The position numbers were made by a program, and so were the translations under genes. From Anisus vortex (lineage: Eukaryota; Mollusca; Gastropoda; Planorbidae), in the NCBI GenBank assembly GCA_949126835.1, contig OX421505.1, positions 9,191,783-9,255,782 on the forward strand: a DNA stretch of 64,000 nucleotides. Reading direction: 5' to 3'. The notes beneath the pieces were generated by a model, which saw nothing but the letters and a program-made list of their open reading frames with translations, did no database searches and was not told where the DNA came from. The first letter of the stretch is position 1. Every line of letters begins with the position of its first letter. This document shows, one piece after another, positions 21,785-33,095 of this stretch.

Positions 21785-24150
21785 ATGGTACGTAAACAAA
21801 ATTTTACTCAAAAGGCACCTCGAAGGAAAAAACAAGTTTGCGAAGGGGAAGAAGAAGCTGGGGAGACAAAAGATGCTTTCTGATGAGTTGGAAAATCAGC
21901 TCCATGATCTCATACTGTATCTAGAAAAAATGTTCTTTGGACTCACACGAAAAGAACTGATGGCTCTTGCATATGAGTTAGCCGAAGAAAACGGACACCC
22001 TCACCTCTTCAATAAAGAAAAGCAAACTGCTGGAAAAGGATGGTTTTACGCCTTCATGAAGAGATTTCCTGACATAAAATTACGGTCACCCGAGGCAACT
22101 TCTATAGCGAGATCCAGCGGCTTCAACAGAGACGCCATATCAGGATACTTTTTTCTGCTTGAAGGTGAACATTTTGAAATCATTTTTTAAGTTAAGGCTC
22201 AAATTCAAAGCTTTCTAGTCAATTACCATATACATTTACATTAACAGGATTAATTCAAACTACGTCCAAGCTAATATTAATTGATATAAGAGCCCACTTG
22301 ACTCAGGCCTTGTAAAACAAAATTTTTAAACTCATGATTGTAGTCTTTCCTCTGTTAATTATTGAATTGCCCTGAGTAAAATAATGCTTTGTTTAAAACT
22401 GCTTATGTTAAACTTGTTTCTTTTCTTTATCATTGTCAGGACTGATTGATGACAACGGCCTCACTGCTGACAGAATTTTTAACGTGGACGAAAGTCGCAT
22501 TTCGACAGTTCAGAAAAAATGCCAGAAGGTCCTTGGCTTGAGAGGAAAGAAACAAATTGGCTCAATTTCAAGCCAAGAGCGAGGGGTAACGACCACAGTG
22601 GTCTGCTGCATGAATGCGGCAGGTACCGAGTATGTTCCTCCGATGGTAATTTTCAAGAGAAAGCGCATGCCATTAGAGTTGCAGGATGGCGCGCCTAGTG
22701 GCAGTTTTGTCACGTGTACTGAAAGCGGGTGGATAGACTCAATAAGATTTACTGAGTGGCTGGTGCATTTCGTACATCATACAAAACCGACCCCTGAGAG
22801 AAAGGTCCTCTTGATTTTAGATGGACACAAGTCTCACACAAAAAATCTTAAAGCACTTAGATATGCTAAGCAGCACAAAGTTGAGCTGTTATCACTCCCA
22901 CCACATACAACTCACAAGACACAACCACTTGACCGGTCATTTTTTAAACCTCTACAGACATATTACAACCAGGCTATCGAAAAGTGGCTGAGAACAAATC
23001 CTGGCAGAGCTGTTTCCCCGTATCAGGTGTACCAACTCTTTGGTGAGGCATACGCGAGGGCAGCATCCATGTCTACCGCGATCAACGGATTTGCAAGCTG
23101 TGGGATTTGGCCATGTAATAGATATGTTTTTGGGGAAGACGAATTTGCTCCATCATTTGCCTGCAGCTCAAATTTGTTTTCTGCAGAAATCAATGAAACA
23201 GAGGCCAGGGGGCTTTATTCACCACCTACTGTGACTCAACGCCCCTCTACACCACAGTCTGACATTGTCACTGAAAGTCCATCCCTGCCACCACCCAACC
23301 ACGTTACTGAACTCCACTCATCGCCAACGTCTGACATTGTCACTTTAGGTCCCACTGCCTCACCATCGGACATCATCACTCAATCCTCTTCTCCCCCATC
23401 ATTTGAAAATGCCACTTATTCTCAACCAGCGGATTATAAGGTTGTTGAAACAGCTCCAGATGGCAGATGCTTTTTTCGCTCCGTCGTTACAAGCATGAAC
23501 CAACAGCTGCAGTCTGCTGCCAGATTGAATGGTAGAATAAAATCTGACTTGTTAAACCTTTTAGAGACCAGTAAGGCAGATGAGCTCAGAAGTCAGATGA
23601 TAATCTACTCTCTGATCAATATTTCTAAGAATTCCCACCTCACATGCGATGTCCTAAATACAGACTTGCCCAGACTTGCGGTCTCATCTAAACTACAACT
23701 GTCTACAAGCGAGAATTGAAGGTATGTCCTTGCCAACAGCATGTGTAGGTGAATTTGAAATTCAACAAACAGCCGAGTGCATTAATCGCACTATCATTAT
23801 CAGTCACGGGTGCACATTGTTGCGGGAGCACATTGTTGCGTTATGGGAGTGGCAACGTGACAGAACCCATAAGTGGCATAAGATTAGAATACACATCTTT
23901 CGGAGACAACTGCGGCCACTATAATTGTTTGGTGCAGAGAAGTCCTTCTGAAACAACAGTGGCAGTAGCAAGTAAAGTCTCCCCTGCGATCAATCCTACC
24001 ACCTCGTGATGAGACATAAACGAAACGCAAGCGAGAGCAGTCAGAGGTCATAACATCAAGTCCTTACAAAAAACGCCTTGAGGAACAGGCCAAGACCAAC
24101 CAGTTAAAGCCTAAGAAACCTTATGTTGGGCCTAAACCAAAAAACCTTAC
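21785..24150 (+). pseudogene. pogo-type DDE transposase fused to an OTU protease-like domain
   Basis: Exon 1 (about 21785-22164, donor G|gtgaac) encodes the end of a helix-turn-helix region (LKRHLEGKNKFAKG, KKKLGRQ) and a CENP-B/Tc5-type HTH (FFGLTRKELMALAYELAEEN ... GKGWFYAFMKRFP). Exon 2 (from 22440) encodes the DDE_1 core: NVDES (Asp at 22487), LLILDGHKSH (Asp at 22820) and TQPLDRSFF (Asp at 22931), so D3 follows D2 by 37 residues. A Pro/Ser/Thr linker then leads into an OTU domain: VVETAPDGRCFFRSV (Asp 23460, Cys 23468) and, after frameshifts near 23690 and 23820, GDNCGHYNCLV (His 23917). Past a TAA near 24014, a basic tail reads REQSEVITSSPYKKRLEE, which is the usual C-terminus of such transposases. 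OTU therefore lies inside the protein, before its normal end. Known: DDE_1 proteins cut and paste DNA; OTU domains cleave ubiquitin chains. The fusion is seen; its role is unknown. The copy is inactive. Confidence 0.82.
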
Positions 24151-24162
24151 CCAGGGTATTGT

Positions 24163-24432
24163 TGTGAGTATTTTGAGTGTGTATGAGAGGGGGGGGGGGG
24201 GAGAAAGAGATAGCATTGTTATTGTAAAAAGTAATGTATGAGTGATTTAACTGAGTGGGTGTGAATGGGAAGGGGGAGAACGGGGGAAAAAGGGTGTGTG
24301 TAATGTGTGATGTGAGACGGGAAGTGTCCGTGGATAGACAGGATTTTGTTTCCCTTAAAACATGGATTAAACTTGTATGGAAAGCAATCTTTTGTTGTTT
24401 GTCATTTAGGACAGTATGTAACAGTATTAACA
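24163..24432 (+). repeat. putative 5' LTR of the Ty3-like element
   Basis: The segment before the primer-binding site could be an LTR starting TGTGAG and ending TTAACA at 24432, two bases before the PBS. It contains a run of 12 G near 24191 and no gene. The left boundary is a guess because no 3' LTR is present for comparison. Confidence 0.35.
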
Positions 24433-24434
24433 TC

Positions 24435-24446
24435 TGGCGCCCAACG
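24435..24446 (+). promoter_or_regulatory. tRNA primer-binding site of LTR element
   Basis: TGGCGCCCAACG just downstream of a CA-TC junction is the classical position and form of a primer-binding site (TGG matches the CCA end of a tRNA). Part of it, cccaacgtaaattgg, is repeated about 50 bp further on. The leader between here and the gag start (24447-25295) holds imperfect 60-70-bp repeats of the type agccgtcaccagccctcaag. Confidence 0.65.
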
Positions 24447-24559
24447 TAAATTGGACCGATTACACAGTATTAGTATCCAGAAACCCAACGTAAATTGGAA
24501 ACCCGTGCCAACCCCTCAAGTTGTCATTAGCATAGAAGCCAGTGTCAGCCTTGGAGCAC

Positions 24560-25030
24560 GTTAATCGCTCCCGAAGACCTAGCCAGCCACGAAGACCGTT
24601 GTCAGACGGGAAGCCCAGTGTCAGCCTTGAAAGCCATTATCAGACTGGGGAGCCATCGTAAACCTGGGAACACTTAGTTACTCCCGACGCCCGCTTACAG
24701 TCTCAATATCGTCGCCACCTCTAGAGCCATCACCAGCCCTCAAGACCATCGCCACTCCTAGAGCCGTCGCCGCCTCTCAAGATCGTCACCACCAATAGAA
24801 CCGTCACCAGCCCTCAAGATCGTCGACACCCATAGAGCCGTCACCAGCCCTCAAGACCATCGCCACTCCTAGAGCCGTCACCAGCTCTCTAGATCGCCAC
24901 CAACCCCTGGAACCGTCACCAGCCCTCAAGATCGTCGTCACACCTAGAGCCATCACCAGCTCTCTAGATCGCCACCAATCCCTAGAGCAGTCATCAGCCT
25001 TCAAGATCGTCGCCGATCCTGGAACCGTTG
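24560..25030. repeat. imperfect tandem repeats in the element leader
   Basis: At least six variants of the phrase gccgtcaccagccctcaagatcgtc alternate with tctctagatcgccacc and cctagagcc. The antisense frame at 24804-25004 merely reflects this periodicity. Confidence 0.75.
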
Positions 25031-25295
25031 GCAGCCGAACAACTTACATTAACTATAATAATAACTGACTTGTATGGGTACATTTTAAAGAACGACACCA
25101 CCTCGAGGAGACAAGGGACCACAACACCAAGGGACAGATGAGTACATAATATATATGTATTTATTTATATGTGTACACACTTAAAAATTTATTGATTTAT
25201 TTTTTTTTTTTATTATTTTTTATGCTGATATGTTATAATATATAGATAATACTATAGTATACTAATAATTACTAATGGATGAGTGATAAAACAAA

Positions 25296-26564
25296 ATGAG
25301 TGATAAGGATACATTAAGCCTGGCGTATTACATAGACTTGGGTGAAAGGGGTAAACTAGAGGGAGATAAATTAATTGAGTGGGTGGAGAGAAAATTGAAA
25401 GAGGCTCAAGAGAGAGAAGAAAGGAGGGAGGAAAGGGAATTGCATAGACTAACGTTAGTCAAAGAAAATGCACAGATTGAGAGAGAAAAGGACGAGAGGG
25501 AAATAAAGAAATTGGAATTAGAAAAAGAAGACGCAAAGAGAGAAGGAAAAAAACATGAGGATATAGATAGCAAAAATGTAGTAAGACTGAAACTGGTAGG
25601 ATTAAAAGGGGCCGATGGCTTAGAGGAGATGGACAACCTCATTGACATTTTCGAAAGGGAAGCAGTAGAGATAGGTTTAGAAGAGAAAAGATGGTGCCAC
25701 GAGTTCAGGAAGATATTATTGGACAGGGGCTGCGGCAAGTACACCACAGAACTAGGCGCGGAGACCAACTATGTTAGATTGAAGAAATAAATTCAGAAAC
25801 AGTACGGACTGACGTGTGTGGGGTATGGTGAGAGGTTTTATGCCGCAAGACCCGACGAGGATGAGAAATCGGGGAGCTATATAAGGAAACATATATTATT
25901 TGAAGATGTGGATAGAGCTGAGTGAAATTGAAAAGACATACGACGGACTGTTCGACCTTGTACTTAGGGACAAAGTGACGTCAGACAACATATCTTGACT
26001 AGGGAACCGAGGACGATAGAAGACATAGAGAAGGGGTGTGACAACTATTTTGCGATTTTTCCAAACAGACCATTAGGGCCGATAGAAACACCGAGTGAAG
26101 CCGTAGCGACGATTAGAGAAAGGAAATCCCGAGATAGGACACCCCAAAGATCAACATACTGAACACCATTGACTTGTACTACACGATCATCGGACAGAAG
26201 ACAGTCGCCCTACAGGAGACCATCACCGGACAGAAGACAATCACCGGACAGAAGACAATCACCGGACAGAAGACAATCACCGGACAGAAGACCATCACCG
26301 TTCACAACAAGATCACCTGACAAACGACAATCACCCGACAGAAGGCCGGCGACTTACCCAACACGGTCACCCAACCGATCACAAAGACAGGCGGACACAG
26401 GGATGCACGATGATAGTAATCAAAATAACAACATGGGTTACACATTCGGAAAGCAGGGAAACTGGGCAGGGAACTATCGGCAATATACGAGAAAAGGTCA
26501 CGGTAAACGTATGAACACAGTGCAGCCATTTAAGATAAGTGTAAGTCTCGATAACAGCTTTTGA
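25296..26564 (+). pseudogene. Gag of the Ty3-like element (broken)
   Basis: The ORF from 25296 starts MSDKDTLSLAYYIDLGERGK. It runs through a long charged coiled-coil (EREERREERELHRLTLVKEN) into a capsid-like segment (LDRGCGKYTTELG), then hits a stop at 25787. Further Gag-like sequence with stops follows to about 26150 (GPIETPSEAVATIRERKSRD), and then an Arg/Ser/Pro repeat region (26169-26400, DRRQSP units) that looks nucleic-acid binding. There is no classical CCHC knuckle in the visible part. It lies between the PBS (24435) and the Harbinger element that separates it from pol. Confidence 0.6.
26205..26310 (+). repeat. 18-bp in-frame repeat (DRRQSP) in Gag
   Basis: About six consecutive 18-bp units of the agaagacaatcaccggac type encode DRR(Q/P)SP. 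Arg/Ser-Pro repeats of this sort could bind RNA in place of a zinc knuckle. That is inference. Confidence 0.85.
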
Positions 26565-26760
26565 CCCCGGTGACCTCGCCGAGCGGAAACAGGTTGGTTA
26601 AAAATACCTCTCATTTAACACACCGTGAACACAGTCGAATCAGTTTGCTCCCATTACACATAAGACATACAATCAGCAAGTTTTTTGTATCGAGAGCATT
26701 TTACTGCGGACATAAAATCTCATAAGGTTTACTACCAGTTTTTCAGTTTTCACTTTCAAA

Positions 26761-28740
26761 ATGGATAATTGCAATGAACTTTTGATTGCTGCTGTGGAAA
26801 AAAGAACTCTTTATGATAAGACAGAAGACAATTATTCCAACAGAGTATTTATTAGCAAACAATGGATTGAAATTGGACAAGAATTATGAATTGACGGTGA
26901 GTTCAGTTTATTTTCATCTCTCTCTTTCTCTCACTCCCCCTCTCTCTCAGTCTCTCTCATTCTCTCTTCTATCACTTTCTCTCAATGAATTTTTAAATTA
27001 TTTTAATACTAGCATTGTTATTTACAAAGTATTGGATTGCCAAGGGACAGCCCCTTCTGTCATAAAGTAATTTACGAGCTTTTCTCGAACCTGCATGCCA
27101 CATTTTGTTGATCTTTGCCTTTGATTTTGAATATTTTGGTAAGTCAATCGTCTCGGAAGCAAATGTTCATTAGGTACAGGTGCTTCGGGGATATCTACAA
27201 TGAGCTATTGGTTGTTCATCGATTTGGCGAAAAAGTATCCTCCACATCTGTGCCAATCTCCCAAACGAACACTCAACGCTGTTTCTCGAACACTCAACGC
27301 TGTTTCTCGCACGAGACAGTCTGTAGTTAAAGATTTCTTTTTCAGCTGCAAGCTGACGGTGCGGAAAGGGTTTCATTATGTTTTCCCTAAGAGGAAACGC
27401 TTCGTCTGCAACAAACGTGTAAGGGAGATCAAAATCGGTGCCTGGTATGTAGCCTCGTTGGGGGATTGATAACTTTTTAGATATGAGCTTTTTGCCTAGA
27501 GATGAACGACTGAATACTCCGCCATCGCTGTTACCACCACATGAACCTACATCTACAACAACAAACTTCCCATTAGCATCTGTAACTGCAAGGAGGATAA
27601 TTGAGAAAAAATGTTTAGTTGAAATATTTCGAACCCGACTTGTTCGGTTTTTTAATTCGAATATGCTTTCCGTCTATTGCGCCCAAACACAAAGGGAACT
27701 GAAATCTTGTAAAAAAATCAAATGCAATTTTCAGCCAATGTTCTTCGTCGGGTTTCGGCATTACTTGTGGTTGCAGAATTTTCCAAATGGCCGCGCATGT
27801 TTCTGCTGTAATACTTCTTACTGTTGAATCGCCAGCACGAAAATGAAAGGATTAAGATTGATGGGTATCTTCTGATGCCAGGTATCTGAAAATCAGAAAA
27901 CGGGGGAGGGGGTTAATCACCAAATAATGAAATAAATAACGATTTCATAGTAATACGATATACTGTATTATAATAATTTATTTTTGTTACAGGTAATGCT
28001 GCAAGAAAAAAATGGACAACTCTTAGGGATTACTTCTACAAGACAAACAAACAACTAAAAACAATAAATTCAGGAGCTGCTGCAGATACGCGAAGAAAAT
28101 GGTATCTGTATGATGCAATGAAGTTTTTGCTGCCTCACATTACAGACAGAAAAACGACTTCTAATCTCTCCGATGTCTCTGATAGTGAAGGTGATGACTG
28201 CTCACAAATGTCCGAAACTACCTTCCAATCTTTGCAGTGTTTACCTTCTGGTTCTCAAAGTTTAATTGAGCCCAGTCAAACTACGGAGAGAAATACAACA
28301 CCAACTTCACATCCCACACCCTCTCCAAGTGCTAGTGAAGTTCATCATAGCTGGGCTGCAAGTCCAGCCACAAACTTGATTGCCAGGCCAACCACCAATA
28401 GAAGGCGGGTCCCATACCCCCCCACCAACGAGGACAGAATGCTTCAATGGATGGTAAAATTCTTGATGCAATATTGTCCATGAACAAACCACACGTTGAG
28501 GAGAAGGATGACTGCGACCATTTCCTTCAGAGTCTCTCACCTCAGTTGAGGTCGCTTAATCCATTGGCAAGATACAAATGTCAAGCTGCAATTCAAATGC
28601 TAATATTGCGTCATTTGGAACAGAGTCAAACTTCAACCGCTTCCTTTTCACATGCAGGGGGACAACATCAACAGCCTTTGCACCAACACTACAAATACAA
28701 CAACGCTGCATACGATCAATACCAGACATACAGTCCGTGA
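26761..28740 (+). pseudogene. MADF-BESS protein of a PIF/Harbinger element
   Basis: Exon 1 (26761-26896, donor G|gtgagt) encodes the start of a MADF (Myb/SANT-like) domain: LLIAAVEKRTLYDKTEDNYS, QWIEIGQEL. Exon 2 (27993-28740, acceptor gttacag) continues GNAARKKWTTLRDYF ... ADTRRKWYLYDAMKFLLPH. A Ser/Thr/Pro linker and a C-terminal BESS-like helix (DHFLQSLSPQLRSLN ... YKCQAAIQMLI) follow. Harbinger elements encode such a second protein, which binds the element ends and helps import the transposase. There is one TGA in exon 1 (26886) and a frameshift near 28445. The intron of this gene contains the main catalytic exon of the opposite-strand transposase. Confidence 0.8.
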
Positions 28741-29317
28741 TTTGATCTTGTTGGGTTTACTACTTTTTTCAAGCATTATGAAATAAATTCATTTTGGATT
28801 TGAATGTTTTGTTGTTGTAAAAATCAGTTAAGACAGCTGGTTATCAACTTTAGATTGGAACATTATTTTTTAAAATTCCATTTTCAACAGACGCAATTAT
28901 ATTGAAGAAAATAAATAAATATTACAGTACTAAGCTATGATTCTAGTTTAATATTACATAATGTTATCTAGTAATTTGTATTATTGTTTATGTCGAATAA
29001 AGTTCAAAGTTACATTGGTTAATAAAAAGCAAATTTAATCAATTTACTTACCGTAACGTGATGACAAGGCGCTCTATAGCTGGTAGTGGCTTGCAAAAAT
29101 TTGTGGTTCGTTTCTCAATGTGGGGTCCTATAATTTCTAGAAGGGTTTTAAAAGTGTCTGGTCTCATTCGGCTGTAGGCCAGACACTTTTCATCATCACT
29201 TAGAACTTGTTGCATAAGGTGATGATACTCGCCAAATGTTTCCCTCTGTTGAACCCAATAACGCCTTTTACGTCTTCTTTTCAGCCACAAAAGCAAAACA
29301 AGCTGCAATCTCTCCAT
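27173..29317 (-). pseudogene. PIF/Harbinger DDE transposase (antisense partner)
   Basis: Minus strand. Exon 1 (29317-29052, start MERLQL, donor G|gtaagt) encodes the N-terminal domain: RRYWVQQRETFGEYHHLMQQ, FKTLLEIIGPHIEK, ERLVITLR. Exon 2 (27885-27173, acceptor gattttcag) continues YLASEDTHQS, then a TAA, FRAGDSTVRSITAETCA, and the catalytic core LGAIDGKHIRI (first Asp), VDVGSCGGNSDGG (second Asp) and RARNSVECSFG (Glu). There is a frameshift after SGSKYFN (near 27640) and a 21-bp tandem duplication around the catalytic Glu (RNSVECS twice). Known role: cut-and-paste transposition with 3-bp target sites. The intron (27886-29051) contains exon 2 of the MADF-BESS gene. Confidence 0.85.
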
Positions 29318-29639
29318 AGTTTTCGTAAATACTGACAAAACTATGCGGTTTGTTGTCAAATGTAGACGATATCGAGACGTAAACAAAATGGTTGTAAAAT
29401 GTGTTACATTCAGTTTGCTTAAGTCTCGTTTACCTTTGGATATCACTATCGAAATGTTTACGAGCTGAACTATGATCCCACTGTGTGGGTACGTTTACAA
29501 GGACGAGACACAGAGAAGTTGGGACAAGGGAGCCGACAGTAAAACGGTGCGGTTCAATAAGAATGTATGACTATCTTCCGAGTTATCGGGAGGTTGTAGG
29601 ACTTGTAAGGATTGTTGGAACGAAAAAGGGGAGAGGGGA

Positions 29640-32600
29640 AAGTTAGCTTGGACAAATGTAATAAGTGGGAAAGGGAGACTGTCGATAGTTAATGGTAAAC
29701 TAAATAACAGGTCAGTTTCAACTTTACGCGACACTGGTTCCGTGGTCATGTAAGGAAAGCTTAATACCAAAATCTGATTGGTTAGAAGGAACAACTACAA
29801 TAGTCACAGCCAACGGGGAAGAAACTAAAATGAGGAAAGCTATAACAACAATAGAAACGCCATATCTAACGGGCACATATATGGCTATACTATTAAAAAA
29901 ACCACCAGCCGAGCTGCTAATAGGCAACGTGGATGGGGCCAAACCTCCTTCATATGAAGACTTAAATATCATAGCTAACGTGCAAACCAGAGGCCAAACA
30001 GAAATGGAGAAAAAAACAGAAATAAGTGGGAAAAGTGAAAAGACATTTGGGGAATTAAATGTAAATAAAGACGAGTTCAGACAAATGCAAAGCGAGGACC
30101 AATCACTAAAAAAATTGTGGGAAAAAGCGAAGAGCAGGGGTAGCGAGTACAAAATCATAAACGGTTACCTGTACAAACAGGTAAAGAAATGCAATAAAAA
30201 CAGAAATTTAGGAGATGATTTCTCTAAATTAGTTATACCAGACACACTTCGTGAAACCGTGATGAAACTGGGTCACGACACACCCATAAGCGGCCATCAA
30301 AGCTATGCCCGAACACTAGCCAGAATTGAGTCAGAATTCACGTGGCCGCGAATTAGCGAAACAAGTTAAGGAATACTGTAAGACGTGTGATGTGTGTCAA
30401 CGGGGAAATAGAAACAAAGGGGGGAAAGGACCCATGGGAGTTTCCCAGATAGTGGGTCAGCCATTTCTAAAGATAGCTATAGACATAGTAGGACCTCTAA
30501 ACGTCACAAAGAGCAAATACAGATATATATTAACGATTGTCGATCTGTGCACAAGATGGCCAGAGGCCATACCGCTGAAATCCGTGACAATCATTCTGAC
30601 CGACAACGGTAGTCAATTTACTTCAGATATTCAAGCAAGTTTCCACGCTACTCGGAATAAAAATATCCCATTCCTCGATTTACCATGCTATGTCCAACGG
30701 CATGGTGGAAAGGTTTAACGGAACGTTAAAAGAAATGCTGAGGAAAGTTACGTTCGACAGACCGTTGGATTGGGATGCCTACCTGCAGTCGATTCTTTTC
30801 GCGTATAGGGAAGTTCCCCACACCACCACAGGGTACTCGCCCTTCGAACTGATGTTTGGTAGGAAAGTGAGAGGACCGATGAGTATAATAAAAACCATCC
30901 TAACTGAAGAGACGGAAGATCCAAAGGTCAGAACTGCTTACGACTACCTCTTAGACTTGCAGGAAAAATTACAAACCGCTTGCGAATTCGCTACAAAAAG
31001 GACAGAGGAAGAAATGAAATCAAAAAAATATTACGATAGAAACGTGACAATGAAAAATATAGATGTTGGTGATCATGTGTTTGTATTAATACCTCAACAA
31101 CTAAACAAATTAGAACTTCGATGGGGGGGTCGATTCGAAGTCGTGAAAAAGATATCACATTTAAACTATGAAATTAGGGTGAAAGACAAAATCAAGACAT
31201 TCCATATAAACAGAATTATGTTATATCACCCTAGAAACAATACTATTCAGAAAAAGACTCATTATAGAGTGAACACAATTTCAGGGGTCATTACAGAGTA
31301 CGACGAAGGAAGGGACGGTGACGGAAATGACCTCGACGGAAATGACCTCGACCTGGGGAGTCCCTTACGTATTGTGAAAACACCGGATTTTAATAGCAAA
31401 ACAGACATGAGCACCGTGAAAATAGACGACACCTTAGATAGTAAACAGAGGAAGAAAATGGAGGAAATAGTGTGTAAACACCCAGAGGTTATCAGTAATA
31501 CCCCAGGAAGGACAAGTTTAGTAGTACATGATATTGTCCTCACCAACACTAAACCCGTTAGAGTACGGCTGTACGGAATACCGTATGCGCGAAGGAACAT
31601 AATGAAGAAAGAAATAGAGGAAATGGAGGAGCTGGGAATAATAGAAAGATCTACTTCAGATTTTTGTGCCCCTGTAGTCCTAGTTAAGAAGAAGGACGGG
31701 ACCACAAGATTTTGTGTAGACTTTAGGAGGCTCAACGCGGTTACGGAATATAACGCGGAACCCATTCCCGAGCAGGAGGAGTTATTCAGCAAGTTGAATA
31801 ACGCCAAATATTTATCAAAATTAGATCTGACGAAGGGCTACTGGCAGATAAGCCTTACAGACAACTGCAAGAAATTCACTGCTTTTTACACTCCCTGGGG
31901 ACTATACCAGTTTAAATACCTGCCTTTCAAATTGTGCGCAGCACCCGCAACATTAACACGGTTAATGCGGATTGTTTTACAGGGTCTGTAAAATGTGGTG
32001 TCATTTTTCGACGATATTTGCATATACAGTGATAGTTTTAATCAGCATATTGAGACACTAGACAAAGTTTTTTCTCGGCTGAGAGAAGCAGGGTTAACGG
32101 TAAAACCAGCAAAGCTAGAACTGGGATTTCAAAAAATTAGTTTCTTAGGACATGTGGTAGAGAAAGGGGTCTGTGGTAGGGAAAAGGGTCTGTGGTAGGG
32201 AAAGGGGTCTGTGGTAGGGAAAGGGGTCTGTGGTAGGGAAAGGGGTCTGTGGTAGGGAAAGGGGTCTGTGGTAGGGAAAGGGGTCTGTGGTAGGGAAAGG
32301 GGTCTGTGGTAGGGAAAGGGGTCTGTGGTAGGGAAAGGGGTCTGTGGTAGGGAAAGGGGTCTGTGGTAGGGAAAGGGGTCTGTGGTAGGGAAAGGGGTCT
32401 GTGGTAGGGAAAGGGGTCTGTGGTAGGGAAAGGGGTCTGTGGTAGGGAAAGGGGTCTGTGGTAGGGAAAGGGGTCTGTGGTAGGGAAAGGGGTCTGTGGT
32501 AGGGAAAGGGGTCTGTGGTAGGGAAAGGGGTCTGTGGTAGGGAAAGGGGTCTGTGGTAGGGAAAGGGGTCTGTGGTAGGGAAAGGGGTCTGTGGTAGGGA

Positions 32601-33070
32601 AAGGGGTCTGTGGTAGGGAAAGGGGTCTGTGGTAGGGAAAGGGGTCATAACTCCAGAGGAAACAAAGATTAATAAAATCTTAAACCTCTCAATACCTAGA
32701 ACAAAAAAAACAGGTCAGAGCGTTAGTAGGGCTAATATCATATTACGCTAAATTCATCCCAGACTTTAGTACGATTAAAGCGACTTTGACTGACTTGCTG
32801 AGGAAAGACATGCCTAACATGATAACATGGACAGAAGAGTGCCAATGGGCCTTAGAGTTATTACAGTGTCACTTAAACTCCCAACCCTTCCTGATTTTAC
32901 CAATCGTAAACAGTAAATTTGTTCTCCGTACTGATGCTTCCGCCCGAGGGGTATCGGGAGTATTACTACAATATCGGGAGGGATTTTTTGTATTGACCCA
33001 CTCTAGGTATAGAAGCTTACGCATGGACAGGGACTTAGATGAAGAAAGAGCGCCTTGTAAAAAGTTGTAT
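29640..33070 (+). pseudogene. Pol of the Ty3-like element with order PR-INT-RT-RH
   Basis: Protease: STLRDTGSVV (Asp at 29730). Integrase: zinc-binding LGHDTPISGH ... YCKTCDVCQRG (about 30262-30410), core KIAIDIVGPLNV and TIILTDNGSQF with a short deletion between them, NGMVERFNGTLKE (catalytic Glu), then GDHVFVLIP and KTFHINRIMLYH. In the same uninterrupted ORF (30690-31991) the RT follows: FCAPVVLVKKKDGTTRFCVD, SKLDLTKGYWQI (motif A) and, after a TAA at 31989, SFFDDICIYSD (motif C). RNase H: FVLRTDASARGVSGVLLQ (about 32920). Ordinary Ty3/gypsy elements have INT last. This order is known from the Gmr1 group. A 19-bp unit amplified 26 times breaks the RT after SFLGHVVEKGV. Frameshifts (near 30360 and 30690) and stops show that it is dead. 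Confidence 0.88.
32153..32646 (+). repeat. 19-bp minisatellite, 26 units, inside RT
   Basis: Exactly 26 x 19 bp of tgtggtagggaaaggggtc. The first unit (tgtggtagagaaaggggtc) is the normal codons of HVVEKGV. The sequence resumes as ITPEET directly after the last unit, so the array grew from one unit of coding sequence. Because 19 is not a multiple of 3, the expansion shifts the frame. Confidence 0.95.
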
Positions 33071-33095
33071 ATTAATTTTTTTTTTTCCTTGCAGG

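Noticed and set aside
26205..26310. Direct repeats resembling a CRISPR array
   Set aside because: The 18-bp units are contiguous with no spacers, are in frame within Gag, and the genome is eukaryotic.
32145..32648. 167-residue minus-strand Pro/Thr-rich ORF
   Set aside because: A pure translation of the 19-bp minisatellite. All frames of such an array stay open together.
29640..33070. Endogenous retrovirus with an envelope gene
   Set aside because: No envelope-like signal peptide, transmembrane or fusion region follows RNase H. The sequence passes straight into zinc-finger-like exons and AT-rich DNA.
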